A stretch of DNA of 64,000 nt from positions 59,556,678 through 59,620,677 of the forward strand of contig OX422213.1 of NCBI GenBank assembly GCA_949130495.1, written 5' to 3'. The stretch's first letter is position 1. Each line of letters opens with the position of its first letter. The notes beneath the pieces were generated by a model. That model did not search any database and was not told the origin of the DNA. It saw only the letters and a program-made list of their open reading frames with translations. Shown here in pieces: positions 1-13,589 of this stretch. The DNA comes from Sambucus nigra (lineage: Eukaryota; Streptophyta; Magnoliopsida; Dipsacales; Adoxaceae). Made by a program: the position numbers and the translations under genes.

Positions 1-67
1 CAATTTTATTAAATTTTATTTTCCCCAAAATTTAATTTCTCAGTCTTAAAAATCATGGGGTGTTAGA
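1..67 (-). repeat. Terminal 67 bp of the 3' LTR of element L1
   Basis: This stretch matches the right end of the L1 5' LTR at about 4520-4588 almost base for base (A/T-rich run, then 'aatcatggggtgttag'). On the minus strand it reads as the LTR start TCTAACACCCC, a mutated form of TGTAACACCCC. The rest of this LTR lies left of the window. The polypurine tract follows at once at 68-90. Confidence 0.8.
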
Positions 68-1511
68 ATCTTCCCTCCTTACAAAAATTTCCTCCGCGAA
101 ATTTAAGATATGCCTAGGACCTCAATCTCATCTAGTCCTTACATCAATCCTCAGGATCACTATACCGATCCTTTCTAGTTCTCATGTCGAACCATATAGA
201 TTTGAAAAATCAACTAACCACCTAGGGCTCCCATACACCCCGTACCCGAGCTTCACTCGTAGAATTATGTTCATGCTCCATTAGCCTCAAATCGTAATAT
301 ATTATCACCAATATAATCTATAACAACATATTAACTATATAAAAGTTTGAAATTTCCCATAGTTGAACTCTCCTCAATTCTTGACGCTAGCTACCTTCGT
401 GCGGGGGAGGTCTCGCAAGCGAAATCCAAACAAGGAACCCTCCCAATACACTAATGTGTAGCTAGGTCGGGGATTGAGATTAGTTGAACCAGGGTTAATG
501 TTTTATAAAAGGTTTTCATATTTTAGATACTGCCCGAAGGCCTATGCAACAATATATAATATAAATAAATCCCGCGTCTTTCGACACGCCAAACAAATAC
601 CTTATGTTTAGAACACAAGGCCTCAACAAATACAACACTTCTAACCACTACCTAGTTCTAAAGACTAGCACAACTATGAGCTAAATTCTCCGCTCAAAAT
701 AAATCCACTAAGCTCTAAACCTCCCAACCATACTAATTCTTTTCATCACCCCAAAACATCATTTCAAGGCAAGTCCTTGAATCTCAACTTAGGATACTCT
801 ACTTCTCCCATGATAATCATTAATCCTAAACCTATTTCTCCACAAGAGAAACATCTTCCTCAAAATCCTTCATAACCATATTGAAGGACAAAATGCGACT
901 GCGACTATCGAAAACTCCCTCCATCCTACTCGATAAACCCGAGTCTCCAATTTCATACGCCCTTCTTAAATAAAGACGATACCCCTTACAATTTGTCAAT
1001 GCCACCTACCTTCCACCGGTAGAAGTCAGCATTACAAGGCTTCCTAACAAAGATTGACGGGTTTCTCAATCTAAACCTGCCAAGGACTACACTATATACC
1101 TCTCCTCAGACTTACCTCCCTAAGTCCAAGATTTGACATTTGAGTAAATTTCCCTTTCTTACTCAACCACCGATAAATCACCTTGAAGCACTACTAGAAA
1201 TCTCCTCAATATCTCCACCGAAATCGGGGAAAAACAAATACCCTCGATTAAAGCGTACCTAAAATATGCTATGGGTATTGTATCTCTAATCTTGTCCTGT
1301 CCTAGACGACATAATCTAGGCGACGTCTGAAACGAAACGAGAGAAACTCTTATCAGAACGTCGAGCAGTGAATACACTTCACAGAAAAAAGATAAACGCA
1401 TTGAATACAACAGTCCTAATAGTAGGGCTTTATATCAAGGACGTTAACGGAAGAACGCAGAAAACCCGCACAGATCCTAGAGACTCTAGAACCTGATGCT
1501 CTGATAACATC
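68..1511 (-). mobile_element. Internal region of L1, non-coding Ty3/gypsy-type element
   Basis: On the minus strand the region begins at the right with a primer-binding site (1497-1509, TGTTATCAGAGCA, one base from the usual initiator-Met tRNA site) and ends at the left with a polypurine tract at 70-90 (GTAAGGAGGGAAG). Both signals match those of P (34763-34775 and 47652-47664). That places the element near the Tekay/Del chromoviruses. Only 1.44 kb separates the LTRs, and no gag, protease, RT or integrase motif could be read on either strand, so the element must depend on others. Parts resemble the L2 interior, for example 361-450 against 7465-7555, so both belong to one family. The small frames in it look like chance. 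Confidence 0.7.
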
Positions 1512-2033
1512 TGTAACACCCCGCTCAAAATAATAACGGGTGGCCAGCCCTATACTATATTAAATCAGGAGTTTCAGATGGTCCAGTCTCAACATCAACA
1601 GTCGGTACCATATAATATAGGACTAACTACCCGATATCATATAAGCAAGATGTTAAAATTTAATAAAATATGCAATATACAACAAACCAACACTATAACA
1701 CTACTAATAAAGGAAAGAAAGATGCATGAAGGAACTATGATAAATGAAATGCTAGAATAAATTAAATAAATGACTACAACTGAATATACCACAAGGTAGT
1801 AAACCCCAATAAGCTGTCGGGTCACAGCCAATACAATGACTGAAATGAAATAAAAATACACATATATAAATATCCATTGGGTATAAACTCGATATACAAC
1901 ATGAATCCTACCTATATTTTTAAAGAAGTAGGAAGCGACTACAAGATACATCCCGCAACTGTCCGCACCTGCCACGGCTTCCAAGACTCGGGATAGCAGG
2001 TCATCCGACATCCATGCGGTAGGACACCTGTAG

Positions 2034-2072
<39 letters not shown>

Positions 2073-4588
2073 ATCATCCATACCCATGACCAAGTGTACA
2101 TATCATATCTGATGTACAGTGGACATGCACATAATACACCCGTCTATATATATCACCGATAAAACTGCACCATGCTATCATCTTCCCAGTGCCCGGCTCA
2201 CGTAGCAACTGGGGACCACCATGATGGGGCTCAACGACACCCATCTCGTGGTAAACTCACACACACGACGTCCCGAGAAGCGGTCATAGTTCCTAACCGG
2301 CAATGAGACGAAACATACCCACCACGTCTCATCCCAAAAATATAAATCACATAATAACACACGGGATGACTATGATCTGGGGAATATCCACACCCTACTC
2401 CTCGAGCCAGGATGCTCACCCTCTGCGCGGAAACTTCCCAATGATAACATGAGCGGGGTATGCTTAACCACATAAGTATGTATATTGTTCACATGCACAA
2501 TATACATACATCCATATGATCCCATCATATGATCAAACCCTAAACCATCATATACGGTTTAGATATCCATCCCATGTATGTCCACAACATAAATATATCC
2601 ATATATTCATATCTATATAGATATATATACATATATTCACATATCCATATATCTATATATACAAACTAATTCTCGTTCAAGTGTATAAGATATCTATATA
2701 CACTCGGCTATAAGTATACATAATCCTCAATGTACAAGCCGTCACCACAATTTCCTTTAAATTTACCTCGATATGTGAATACAATCCCTCACTTGAAACA
2801 TATTCAATCATTTTTCCTATGATGAATAGTCTCCCAAAATCATATGTATATATATATATATATACATATATATTCAACACTAGGGTTATCACCCAAAATT
2901 TTGTGTAGGAAACCGTCACTACACATACCATCTATATCCGAGAGCACATTAAAGAATATAGTAATAATTTCGACTAATCGTATAAACATAACTAATAGTC
3001 TATAAGCCTCAAGCTCAGTCTTACCTTCATCAAATAATCCCATATGTTAGGGAAAATACCCAATGTAAATCACACACTGATAAACAACATCTACCCCCAA
3101 CTAGATTTACACACTCTACTCTAGTTGGTAATATGATCCCATCGCTCTCGATTTCGACTAGGGCTCAATCACTTTTGTGAATCCCCTAGTCTAAGATCTC
3201 TCGGATTTTTTTCTTAAATTTTATCATTACTAAGGGTATGCGACTATTCTCTCCCATTTGGCCCCAAATTGTATTTTAATAATATCCTATCCTTATAAGG
3301 ATTCGACATAAAGGTTGGCCTAGAATTTCACAACATACCCTCGCAACTCTCTCTAAGAGTTCTTAGCCTCCCATAACATCTATACTTACTTTTGGGCTAT
3401 AAGTAGGATTCTCAATCCCAATGAGGTTTCCCCACAATCTCTATACACAACTCCAAATACATACATGGGTATATTTTTCCCAAATTGTCCCAAGAAGTCC
3501 CTATAATCAAAATGTGTGAGAAACCCCTAGTGTGTCTCCAAACATATCTCTTACATCATAAGAGAAGACCCCAAATCAATAAACCCACCCAAAAAGGGTT
3601 TGAAATCACTATGGAGAAAATTACACAAAATGCCCTTTTTCCGAATCGATTCGGCCCTATTCCGAATCGATTCGGCGTCCAAGGCGAATCGATTCGGGTC
3701 CAAAGACCTGGGCTTCTGCCTCAGGCCGAATCGATTCATCTTGGGTCCGAATCGATTTGGTCAATGCAGACCTGCCAATTTCCTTAAACCGAATCGATTC
3801 GCTTAGGGGGCGAATCGATTCGGGCCTGCAAATTTTGAAGGGTTCTTCTTCTTCAATGAACCCACGAATTTTAAACCCTAAAATTTTTATTCTAACCCCC
3901 AAAACTTCATCAAATCATGATTTTAAGACCATAAATCAACCCAAAGTTGATCCCGACCATTTCTACACCATTAAACCCATATTTAAACATTGATTTCAAG
4001 ATTAAACCCAAAAATCTAGGTTTTGATATTAATACCCAAAAATCCATTTCTTTAACCCACAAATTATGAAATCAAATACACAAATGACTTATTTAGCAAG
4101 ATTAAACACTTGCCTCGGATTTATAGAGGTTGGATCGTCCTCGATGTCGCGGTTGGGCCTGAAATCTCCAAGCATTTCTTCCTCTCTCTCTTCCTTTCTT
4201 CTTCTTTCTCATTTCTTTTCCTCTTCTTTCTCTTTCTATGGCTTTTTCTCTCTTTCTCTCAAATGAGAATGGCTTAATCCGTAAGCCTCTTAAGCCCTTA
4301 AAACATAAGTCCCAGTTTTAATTGTTAATACACACCTTAAATGACTCGTTTACTCCAATGTCAAACTAACTTAAAATATTCCGGAGCCGAAATAAAACCC
4401 AATGACAGTCATTTTGACTATCTCGACCCTTCCGGGATCGATGGTACACTCAAAATCATCATCCAGAATACTTTGAAATGTCCTCTATTTTTGGTCCTCA
4501 ATTCCAAATTTTAGAATTTTCCAATTTAATTAAATTTTATTTTCCCAAAAATTTAATTTCTCAGTCTAAAAAATCATGGGGTGTTACA
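1512..4588 (-). repeat. 5' LTR of L1, about 3.1 kb
   Basis: The plus strand begins TGTAACACCCC at 1512 and ends GGGGTGTTACA at 4588. The termini are complementary, as expected for an LTR. The right end repeats the first 67 bases of the window. The part 2236-2470 matches 13372-13589 and 3641-4588 is of the same kind as the L2 LTR, so L1 and L2 share one LTR family. It contains AT microsatellites (2035-2070, 2845-2865) and a cluster of short palindromes at 3641-3825. The five bases to its right, AATCA, belong to the L2 LTR that L1 entered. Their duplicate should lie left of the window. Confidence 0.8.
3641..3825. repeat. Cluster of seven CGAATCGATTCG palindromes in the L1 LTR
   Basis: The self-complementary 12-mer CGAATCGATTCG, or one-base variants, occurs at about 3642, 3663, 3685, 3727, 3749, 3790 and 3811. 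The spacers are irregular, of 9 to 30 bases. The sister L2 LTRs carry three weaker copies at 4659-4715 and 20562-20618. Regular protein binding to the long LTR is possible; the sequence alone does not show function. Confidence 0.85.
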
Positions 4589-5649
4589 AATCATCTCCAT
4601 AAAACTATTCTCATACCATCCTTTAAAACTAAGAGAAAAAATTTCAAAACTGTTTGGTCCGAATCGATTCTGCTTGAACCCGAATCGATTCGCTCCCTCG
4701 GTGAATCGATTCGGCCCTGGTAAATCTTCCTACGAGTTTCCATGGAGATTTTCCCCTTATTCTCCATTTTATTCACCAAAAATACTCCCAAAATTCTCCT
4801 TAACACAATATAATCTTACGCTAGTATCACCCAACCTAAGGCTATAAGTTTCTTGGTTTAATTCATGGGATTCATCCAATTAATTAAGAAATTCACCACT
4901 TTTTCTTAATTAAGCCTTTCATATGGAATTAATATCACTTCAATTCTTTTTTGAAATCATCCTCCAAAAACCCATTTTGTGCAAGAATCCCAAACCCAAA
5001 ATCTTATAGTTTTCATCACCAACTATAATATGAACAATAAACGCACTTAATAGTTAAAGCAATTTAAACACTTGCCTCATTGGATAAATTCGATGACCTC
5101 GTGCCGAAAATCCGTCGGAGTTGGCCCAAGTCTCCTCTTTCTTCCCTTTTCTTCCTTCCTTTCCTTTATTCTTTCTCTCTTTATCACGACTTAAATGAGA
5201 GAAATAAGACTTATCCCTTTATTAAACCCAAAATTGACTCATATATATAATTGTGAGTCCCTACAAGTCCAAAAAGTCCCCGAAATCCAAACACTATCCT
5301 GAGTACTCTATTTTGACTATCTCGGCCCTTTCGAGACCAACCATGCACTCAAAATTTCCATCCGAGTCACTTATCAAAAAGTCACCTTTTAAATCCAATA
5401 CAACTTCATACGTACTTTTCCGAATAAAATATCATTCCCTGTCTCTTTGCCCAACCGCGACCTGATATAAAAATGACTCAACTTCATTTACTTATTCCTG
5501 TAAGTAAATGTAAAACACATCAATATTAATCCAAAACCCGCCAATTAATATTTAGTCCACACCTCAAATTCTCTTTCACTTGAAATTCTTAATTGATTAA
5601 ATTACACCATTATTTAATTTAAATGACCATAAAAGTACTGGGTATTACA
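4589..5649 (-). repeat. Right part of the 3' LTR of L2, cut by L1
   Basis: The segment aligns with 20494-21595 in the L2 5' LTR from 'aatcatctcc' to the terminal GGTATTACA at 5649. It begins exactly at the L1 boundary, so L1 inserted in this LTR. The missing left part should lie beyond the window edge. The L2 polypurine tract follows directly. Confidence 0.8.
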
Positions 5650-8600
5650 TACTTCCCCCCTAGCAAAGGAATTTTATCCTCGAAATTCGGATACAACCTC
5701 TACTAATACGGAGGATCTTACAGCACCACATCCTCCAGTACTCAAAACCAGCTTCGCAACAAGCTTGTTCAATTCTCTTGATACTGATATTCTTCATCAG
5801 TTATAAGATCACACCTCAATAATCGCACGTCACATTTTGATCCTACCAACGACATTCGAATAAGACGAGTTTATACATCACTGGCTCTATTATCCTAATA
5901 TTATTAGAAGGCTGCACGTCACTAAATGCAATCTTCTCGTATCCATCCCAACAGTTCGTGGTCACTCCACCTTTATCAACGGACTTTAACTCTCGTCCGA
6001 TCTAAAACTCTAATTATCCGCTCACCTCTAAACCACCAAAGCGAGAATGGTCAGGCTTTTCCACATAATACCTCAATAAGCGCCTTGTCGATAACAACCA
6101 GTTACGAGTGTTACACACAACCCTACCATCAGAAATTTCTCATGCCAATTACCGTACTATTATTTACTTCACTTACAAGCTATATCAGTTATGGAAGGAA
6201 AATAACCGTGAATTAGCATTTAATCTCTTTACTGGTCGTCAGTCACCTCCTGTCCACTCATCGGGTCATAGGTGACACGACTTACCTAAAATAAACATCA
6301 TCCCCCACTACTTCCTAAATTTCCCCATTGGATGTGGGGTTCAAGGATCTCATCCCGATTCGCAACAATATTGGGCGACACCTCGAACTGGTGAAATCCT
6401 TCTTTTCAAAGAAAAAAATGGGACACACTATCTAATAGTGTAACTCACCCCAAAAAAATAACAATTACTTCACCTCGGTGAACTTGTTCCACACATTCGA
6501 AGGAAATTATGATCTTATCCTGGTGTTGGCAACCCATCAATGAAATTTACTAGCCTGACTGCCCCTTCTGTCATTGGAATCGTCGGTTTGTTACAAAATT
6601 TTTTGTTGATCATCTCGAACCAACTTATTTATATGTATGAGTGGTGCATGCATAGACTATCTCACTATGTCTCACCTAACACCAGTTCCCATTTATAACG
6701 TCTCACATTAAGTGGTACTTATACTCCCCTTCCTCCCCGGGGTATACCAAAAGTTTTAGCCCATGCACTTTTCGCCACAATGTGCACTTCTGTGCTCTTA
6801 TACCTTATTGACATCAACAATCTTTTTAGGCGCAAGTCCCTCTCAACATTCGACTGAGTAGGACTCTGCTCCAATTTCTATAATAGTTAGATTTTTCCTC
6901 TTCTCAAGAGATATCTTATTTAAATGGCTTCCCACAGCCTTTCAACCTATTTCGAGTGTGCTACTCTCATCGCACATATATATTTGGATTATCGTCTTTC
7001 TCGCATGACGTTTACCCCATTCTAATATTTCAACTTTATTTCATTATAACAGCCCCACAGGCACATATTTCACACATCTATTTCCACGCCCCTCTAACTC
7101 AAATGATTTTTAAATTGTCTAACCAAGACACCCACACACTCTATAATCTGAGCATATTGGCATAACATCACATACGCCTCACATGTAACGTGCGTTACCC
7201 TATTTCCCCCACATTCACAACGTGGCTATGATACTTGGGTATTCTCAATCACCCCATGAATCGAAATTTTAATTCTCTTTAACCTCGTTCCACCCTTCAA
7301 CTCGCGGTAAGAAGAAAAAAAAATTCAGTGCTCTCTCACAGCACAACCGACTCCACTAGCCTTACATCATAATATAACTTTCAACTCACAGTTATAACTG
7401 CATACTTGTATAATGACCGAGGCACCAGACTCGTGGACTAATGACCAAATATCTCCCCACTTCCGACGTTGCTAAGTTTCATGTGTGGGACGTCTCACAA
7501 AGTGAAATCCAAACAAAGAACCCTCCCGATACACTACTACCTAACATTATCGGTCATAGAAATCCGTTATGACCTTTGTCCATAGCATGTACCCCTAAGT
7601 TCCCGTCTCTCTCTACTCACGACATTTACCAGGATCTATGCGTTTCTCATCCCGCAATCACATTTAAACAAGGAACTTTCCCCAAATGCACTATCACTCG
7701 GCATTGGTGGTAATCACATTCCATAAACCTCAAATATACAACCGGGACTCAAATTTCTATCCCCAGACATATAAACATCAATCTCAAATCCCACATCTCT
7801 AAAGGAGCGAAATAATAATGCACTCTTCCTATCGCCAAGTTCTAAGTGCTAAACATCATAACGAGCTAAATCTCTTCGCTCAACAGTAAACCCAATACAC
7901 TTTGAATCATATTGGTAAAGTCCCTACACATCGGGATCAAATATCTCGAGACAGCCATACCCTCCGAAGTCTCTATAATAAGATAATATGAATGCGAGCT
8001 CGACCCTCTCGTAGGTGAGGCATCGCCAAAACAACACATCCTGCCCTAGAGCAGCAACCACGATAGCCTTGCACTATCTTCCCACTATCGTTCTAACCAT
8101 TACTATAAAGTCAGATCCAAGATAATATCATACTCGTATAACACATCACTAAAATGAGCAATCACAATAAAGATATATACCACTATCAGTACATCCGCTC
8201 ACCCGCGGATGACACTAGATAACCCCTCTATACCAGGGAAAACTTAAACATAATAATAATGTTATCGATATATGCACTAAACTCATCTCTCACATGAATC
8301 TAGCGCTAATCATAATACAGTGACTCATTCGTGTCACATAAAACGTACCTCTTTCCCCAAGGTTAATATTTTCTACCTTTCCAATCACCTTGGGTGCTCA
8401 AATGGTTCCCGGGAATAACATGCTTGTCCGAACCAAACCAAAAATCATTCTTAATCATTACCCTTACTAGGCACCATACTCGTCCCTTTTTTTTCGCTTC
8501 GGGAAAAATTAATGCATGTGGTCATACTTTCCAAAAAATATCTCTCTATATAATCTACTTATCTCCGGTCATACTGACCATATTAGAGTTGTCCTTCTCT

Positions 8601-9785
8601 CGGACTTTAGTAGTCTCAAATCTGATGGCTACTCCCTTTGTTCCCTAGAGTCCACTGGCCCTAAGGAACACACTGGTGGCCTCAACAACCCTGACTGAAT
8701 TCACCGTCACTTGGTAAGAATTTAGCTATTTGAATCATTTAGATGGGTCCCCTGATGGGTCTCCCCCTTACAGTATTTCATTAACACCGTTTCATCCAGT
8801 CTTACTCCTCAACTAAATCTTTCGATTATTTTAGCTCCCTTAACAAATAAGCATTAATATCTCAATTGTCAAAATGTGACACTAACACTATCTGCATCGA
8901 CAGTCCAAGAAGAATTTCCCTTAAGTGCTGGCAACTCTTCTCGCGAGTCAATTACCCACTTAAGAATTTTCTTCTCTACTGTACCAACCTCATCCGGTAC
9001 ACAATTCGCTATATAATTAAATTCATTTTCACAAATGGACCTCTGTTCGGCTCTCCTGTGATAAGTACAGAATATCGTTCACATCTCCTCCTGAACATCT
9101 GATGAAGGAACTTACGGTCAAACCGTACCTAAGATCCTTCCATTGACACAGCATTTCACTTTCAAAATGCGGTGGTTAACTCCCACCATTATAACTTTTC
9201 TCTTACGAGCCAAGAAAATTTACCCAAATTTTTTCCATTTATGGGTATACCACATTTTGCCATGCCAAAGCCTCTGGATATCTAACTTCCATTGGCTAAC
9301 ACACACATTTCAACATTACTAAAATTCCCACGAATGGTCCTCTTCAAAGACCCGTCTGACTCTCTCCCATTCTAATCACGTTGGGTGAGCCTAATTTGGC
9401 ACCAGTTTCTACTATAATGGTACTTGAAAATCATATGCTGCGCCCTAGCAGTCTTTACAGCTCCTAACTTACCGAGCAATAATAGGGGTGACCTCATCTA
9501 CGGTCATTATCCCCAAAATATTCAACAACCTCGACTGAGCCCTGCCTCTTGTTGTCCTCCCAACGACCTTTGCCCATCGTACTTCATTCATTGTTCGGCA
9601 AATGAACACACCCTAACGCAAATAAGATTCACGAATATTTATACATTATAGCAAAAGAACGAAATCTCACCATATGAATCAACAATCCTAAACATAGGGC
9701 TCTATATCCAAAAAAGTCAACACCGAAAGCGTAGTACGTCTGCACAGATCCTAAAGACATTATAACCTGAAGCTCTGATACCACC
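5650..9785 (-). mobile_element. Internal region of L2, apparently non-coding (4.1 kb)
   Basis: The minus strand starts at the right with a primer site for initiator-Met tRNA (9772-9783, TGGTATCAGAGC) beside the 5' LTR and ends with a polypurine tract at 5650-5665 (GGGGGGAAGTATG) and the phrase TTCGAGGATAAAATTCC, as in Tekay/Del elements. Between them I find no long minus-strand frame and no RT, protease or integrase motif. The plus-strand frames (for example 5926-6216 and 8394-8648) have no recognisable domain. Either the interior has decayed beyond recognition or it was always a large non-coding derivative. Its likeness to the L1 interior favours the second. Confidence 0.65.
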
Positions 9786-10985
<1,200 letters not shown>

Positions 10986-11206
10986 TGTAATACCCCGCAT
11001 TTTTTTTTATTGAATTAAAATTGAACTAATTGAAGAAAAATAATTATGGTAGTATATATATTCGAAATGTTTGGAAATGAAAATTTAAAATGAATTAATT
11101 GAGATACGAATGTACGACTTAAATATTAGAAGCGAATTAACGCGTAAAAGGATCTATAGGGTTAAATTTGGCGCAATGGCATTTTTGTAAATAAACAAAC
11201 CCTAGG

Positions 11207-11214
11207 TATAAATA
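11207..11214 (+). promoter_or_regulatory. TATA box of solo LTR S
   Basis: TATAAATA lies about 220 bp into the LTR and is followed by an A/G-rich leader with a first ATG at 11251. The position and context fit the LTR promoter, but activity is not shown. Confidence 0.5.
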
Positions 11215-11631
11215 GAAAGGAAGAGAAGAAGTCTTCATTCTTTCATTTGAAATGGAGGCTAGGGTTTGGTAGAGAGAGAGAGTAAGAAGAGAAGAAGCTA
11301 AGAGGATTTCAAGAAGATTTCAAGAGGATTTCAATTTCTCCATACAATCCAAGGCAAGTTAATAACCTATATGTGTATATTTTGTATCTATAATGAAATT
11401 TCACATGAACATGTATTTGGATCCCTAAATTAATATGAAATTAATGTTAAAAATGATATGCAATGTATTAGGATCATCCTCCATATAGATTAAAATGTGA
11501 TAACATCATTATAGGGATTGAATTGTTGAACAAACTCCTGAATTTGAGAAGTCTATGAAATTGAGTAAATCGTCTTATTAAAAATTGTTTTGAGCTATTT
11601 TAATTTCGAGAATTTATATTTCGTCCAGGTT

Positions 11632-12105
11632 GCCCGGTAGAAAATCATATTCTGGACAACTTTGTAGTTTTAAGTTTTTTCAAAAACGGATCGAAAAATC
11701 CTCGAATATGCGTTTTAAAATTCTGCGCAGAAAGTTATCGTGAACAGGTCCGAACTGTATATGTTAATTTCGGGTCTGTTTTAAGCAGCCTATGGTAGCG
11801 TGCTCGCGAGTCCTTATAGAAAATCACGTTTCGAACAACTTTGTAGTTTTAAGTTTTCCCAAAAACGGATCGAAAAAGCCTCAAATCGGCGTTTTAAAAT
11901 TCTGGGCAGAATGTTGTCGAAAACAGGGGCGAATATTATATGTTAGTTTTGGGTCTGTTTTAGGCCGGCTATGGTAGCGTGCTCGCGTGTCCTTATAGAA
12001 AATCACGTTCCGAACAACTTTGTAGTTTTAAGTTTTCCCAAAAACGGATTGGAAGAGCCTTGAATCTGCATTTTAAATTCTGGGCAGCATGTTGTTGAAA
12101 TAAGA
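11632..12105 (+). repeat. Tandem repeat, about 179 bp x 2.6, inside solo LTR S
   Basis: The phrase 'agaaaatca' followed by 'acaactttgtagttttaag' recurs at about 11639, 11818 and 11997. The second and third copies are closest to each other. This is a local amplification within the LTR. Confidence 0.8.
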
Positions 12106-13371
12106 GTGATAATATTTTTCATGTTGTTAGTAAGATAATTATGGTGTTGTGCCTAATATCCTAACTTGATCACACACTTAAGGTTATTAGGGATATATAA
12201 CCTTAAAATGATTTGGTGTTGAATTAGTAAATTAATGATGTAAATTATGTTATATTATAAATAATGACTATTGTATAACTCAAGTAAGAGACTTGACACG
12301 ATTGTATATATACATAAGTGTGAAATTGCTTTACATGTATATTGTCGAGTATACACTAGACTAGTCCTCCGGTCGATGTAGGCACATGTTGAAAGCGATT
12401 ATTTGTGATTGATCCGGTTAGGTTCCGCTCGAGTGCCGTGTCGGAGATAAACCACCGGAACCGGACACATGGTTGTAATGCGGGTCCGATAGAAAGACCT
12501 TGAAACGCCATGTGATTTAGGACTTAGTATGATTGCCCTTGCCACGTAATATTGGGAAATATTCGTGTGTAGGCCTAGTGTTACGACTTGTTTCCCCGGG
12601 TAACGATAGTGACCCGATATGACTTGTATGAGATATTATGTTTGTGTCTTAAAATAATATCTCGAATCAATGCATTTGATATTATACTTGAATGAAATAT
12701 TTTTATACGTTAAATACTGAAATGAAACTAATAATGATTAATTAAGATACGATATGAGACTACACGTTACTCTAGTTTGGGTTGGGCAGTCCCGACATAG
12801 GAACATTGGTTGGGTAATTGAATAATTTAATTACTGGAGACGAGTAATGACTAGTGTGCTTTCATTATAAGTACATCTTATAATCTTATAGCTTGTTTTC
12901 TTGCTTTGACGTTCGTCTATCTTGCTTCTTGCTCCTCTCCTATGTATGTATTATACAGGTCCTCGCCCCGTTGGACAGTAGATCGTGGAGCTGGATGACC
13001 TCGCATCTATTCTTAGGATTTTGTAGTGGTGGACGCTGGTCCATATCCTATTTTGCCACTCTTCCTTAGAGTGTGGTATCAGAGATTTCCCATTGTTAGG
13101 GATTTGATAGTGTTGAGAGGTTTATATTACACTCTTTACCTAATTTATCTTTGGGCCCGTTTGTTTGGGCATTTTATATTCAGTACTGCTATTACTTGTG
13201 GATCCTATACTTACTATGATGTGATTTGGTTACACGTATGTGAGTGTACATATTTCCTTTACTGCGTTTATTTAAATTATGTTTCTAATGCCAACATATT
13301 GACGCTCCGCTTTAATTTAATTGGGCGTAGCTAACCGAATTAGATATAAAAAGCAGGGTTGTCACAGAATC

Positions 13372-13589
13372 TCACACCGAACCCTATATCAAACACAAAC
13401 ATAGGGGAAGCGGTCATAGTTTCTCACTTGAAAGTGAGACCGAATCATACCCAAGACGTCTCACCCAGAATAATAATCGCACTGTATAATAACTAGATGA
13501 CTATGACCTGGGGTTATACTCACCCTACTCCTCAAGCCAGGGGATTCACCCACATCGCGTAACTTTCCATGATAGCACTAGAGGGGTAT
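13372..13589 (-). repeat. 5' LTR of L2, segment 2 of 3
   Basis: This stretch between S and A1 matches 2236-2470 of the L1 LTR (shared phrases 'agcggtcatagtt' and 'caccctactcctc'). That identifies it as L2 LTR sequence. It ends in GGTAT, the duplication made by A1. Confidence 0.85.

Larger units (their letters stand above)
10986..13366 (+). repeat. Solo LTR S (Ty3/gypsy type), 2381 bp
   Basis: Starts TGTAATACCCCG and ends GTTGTCACA, and is flanked on both sides by GAATC (10981-10985 and 13367-13371). The flanking L2 LTR sequence resumes across the gap. No primer site, polypurine tract or coding region adjoins it, so it fits a solo LTR left by recombination between two LTRs. Inside are a TATA box (11207) and three tandem copies of a 179-bp unit. 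The termini are of Tekay/Del type but the body differs from the L1/L2 and P LTRs. Confidence 0.9.

Noticed and set aside
3551..3902. Overlapping frames on both strands with repeated ESIR/NRFG words
   Set aside because: They are the palindromic CGAATCGATTCG cluster translated on either strand, not proteins.
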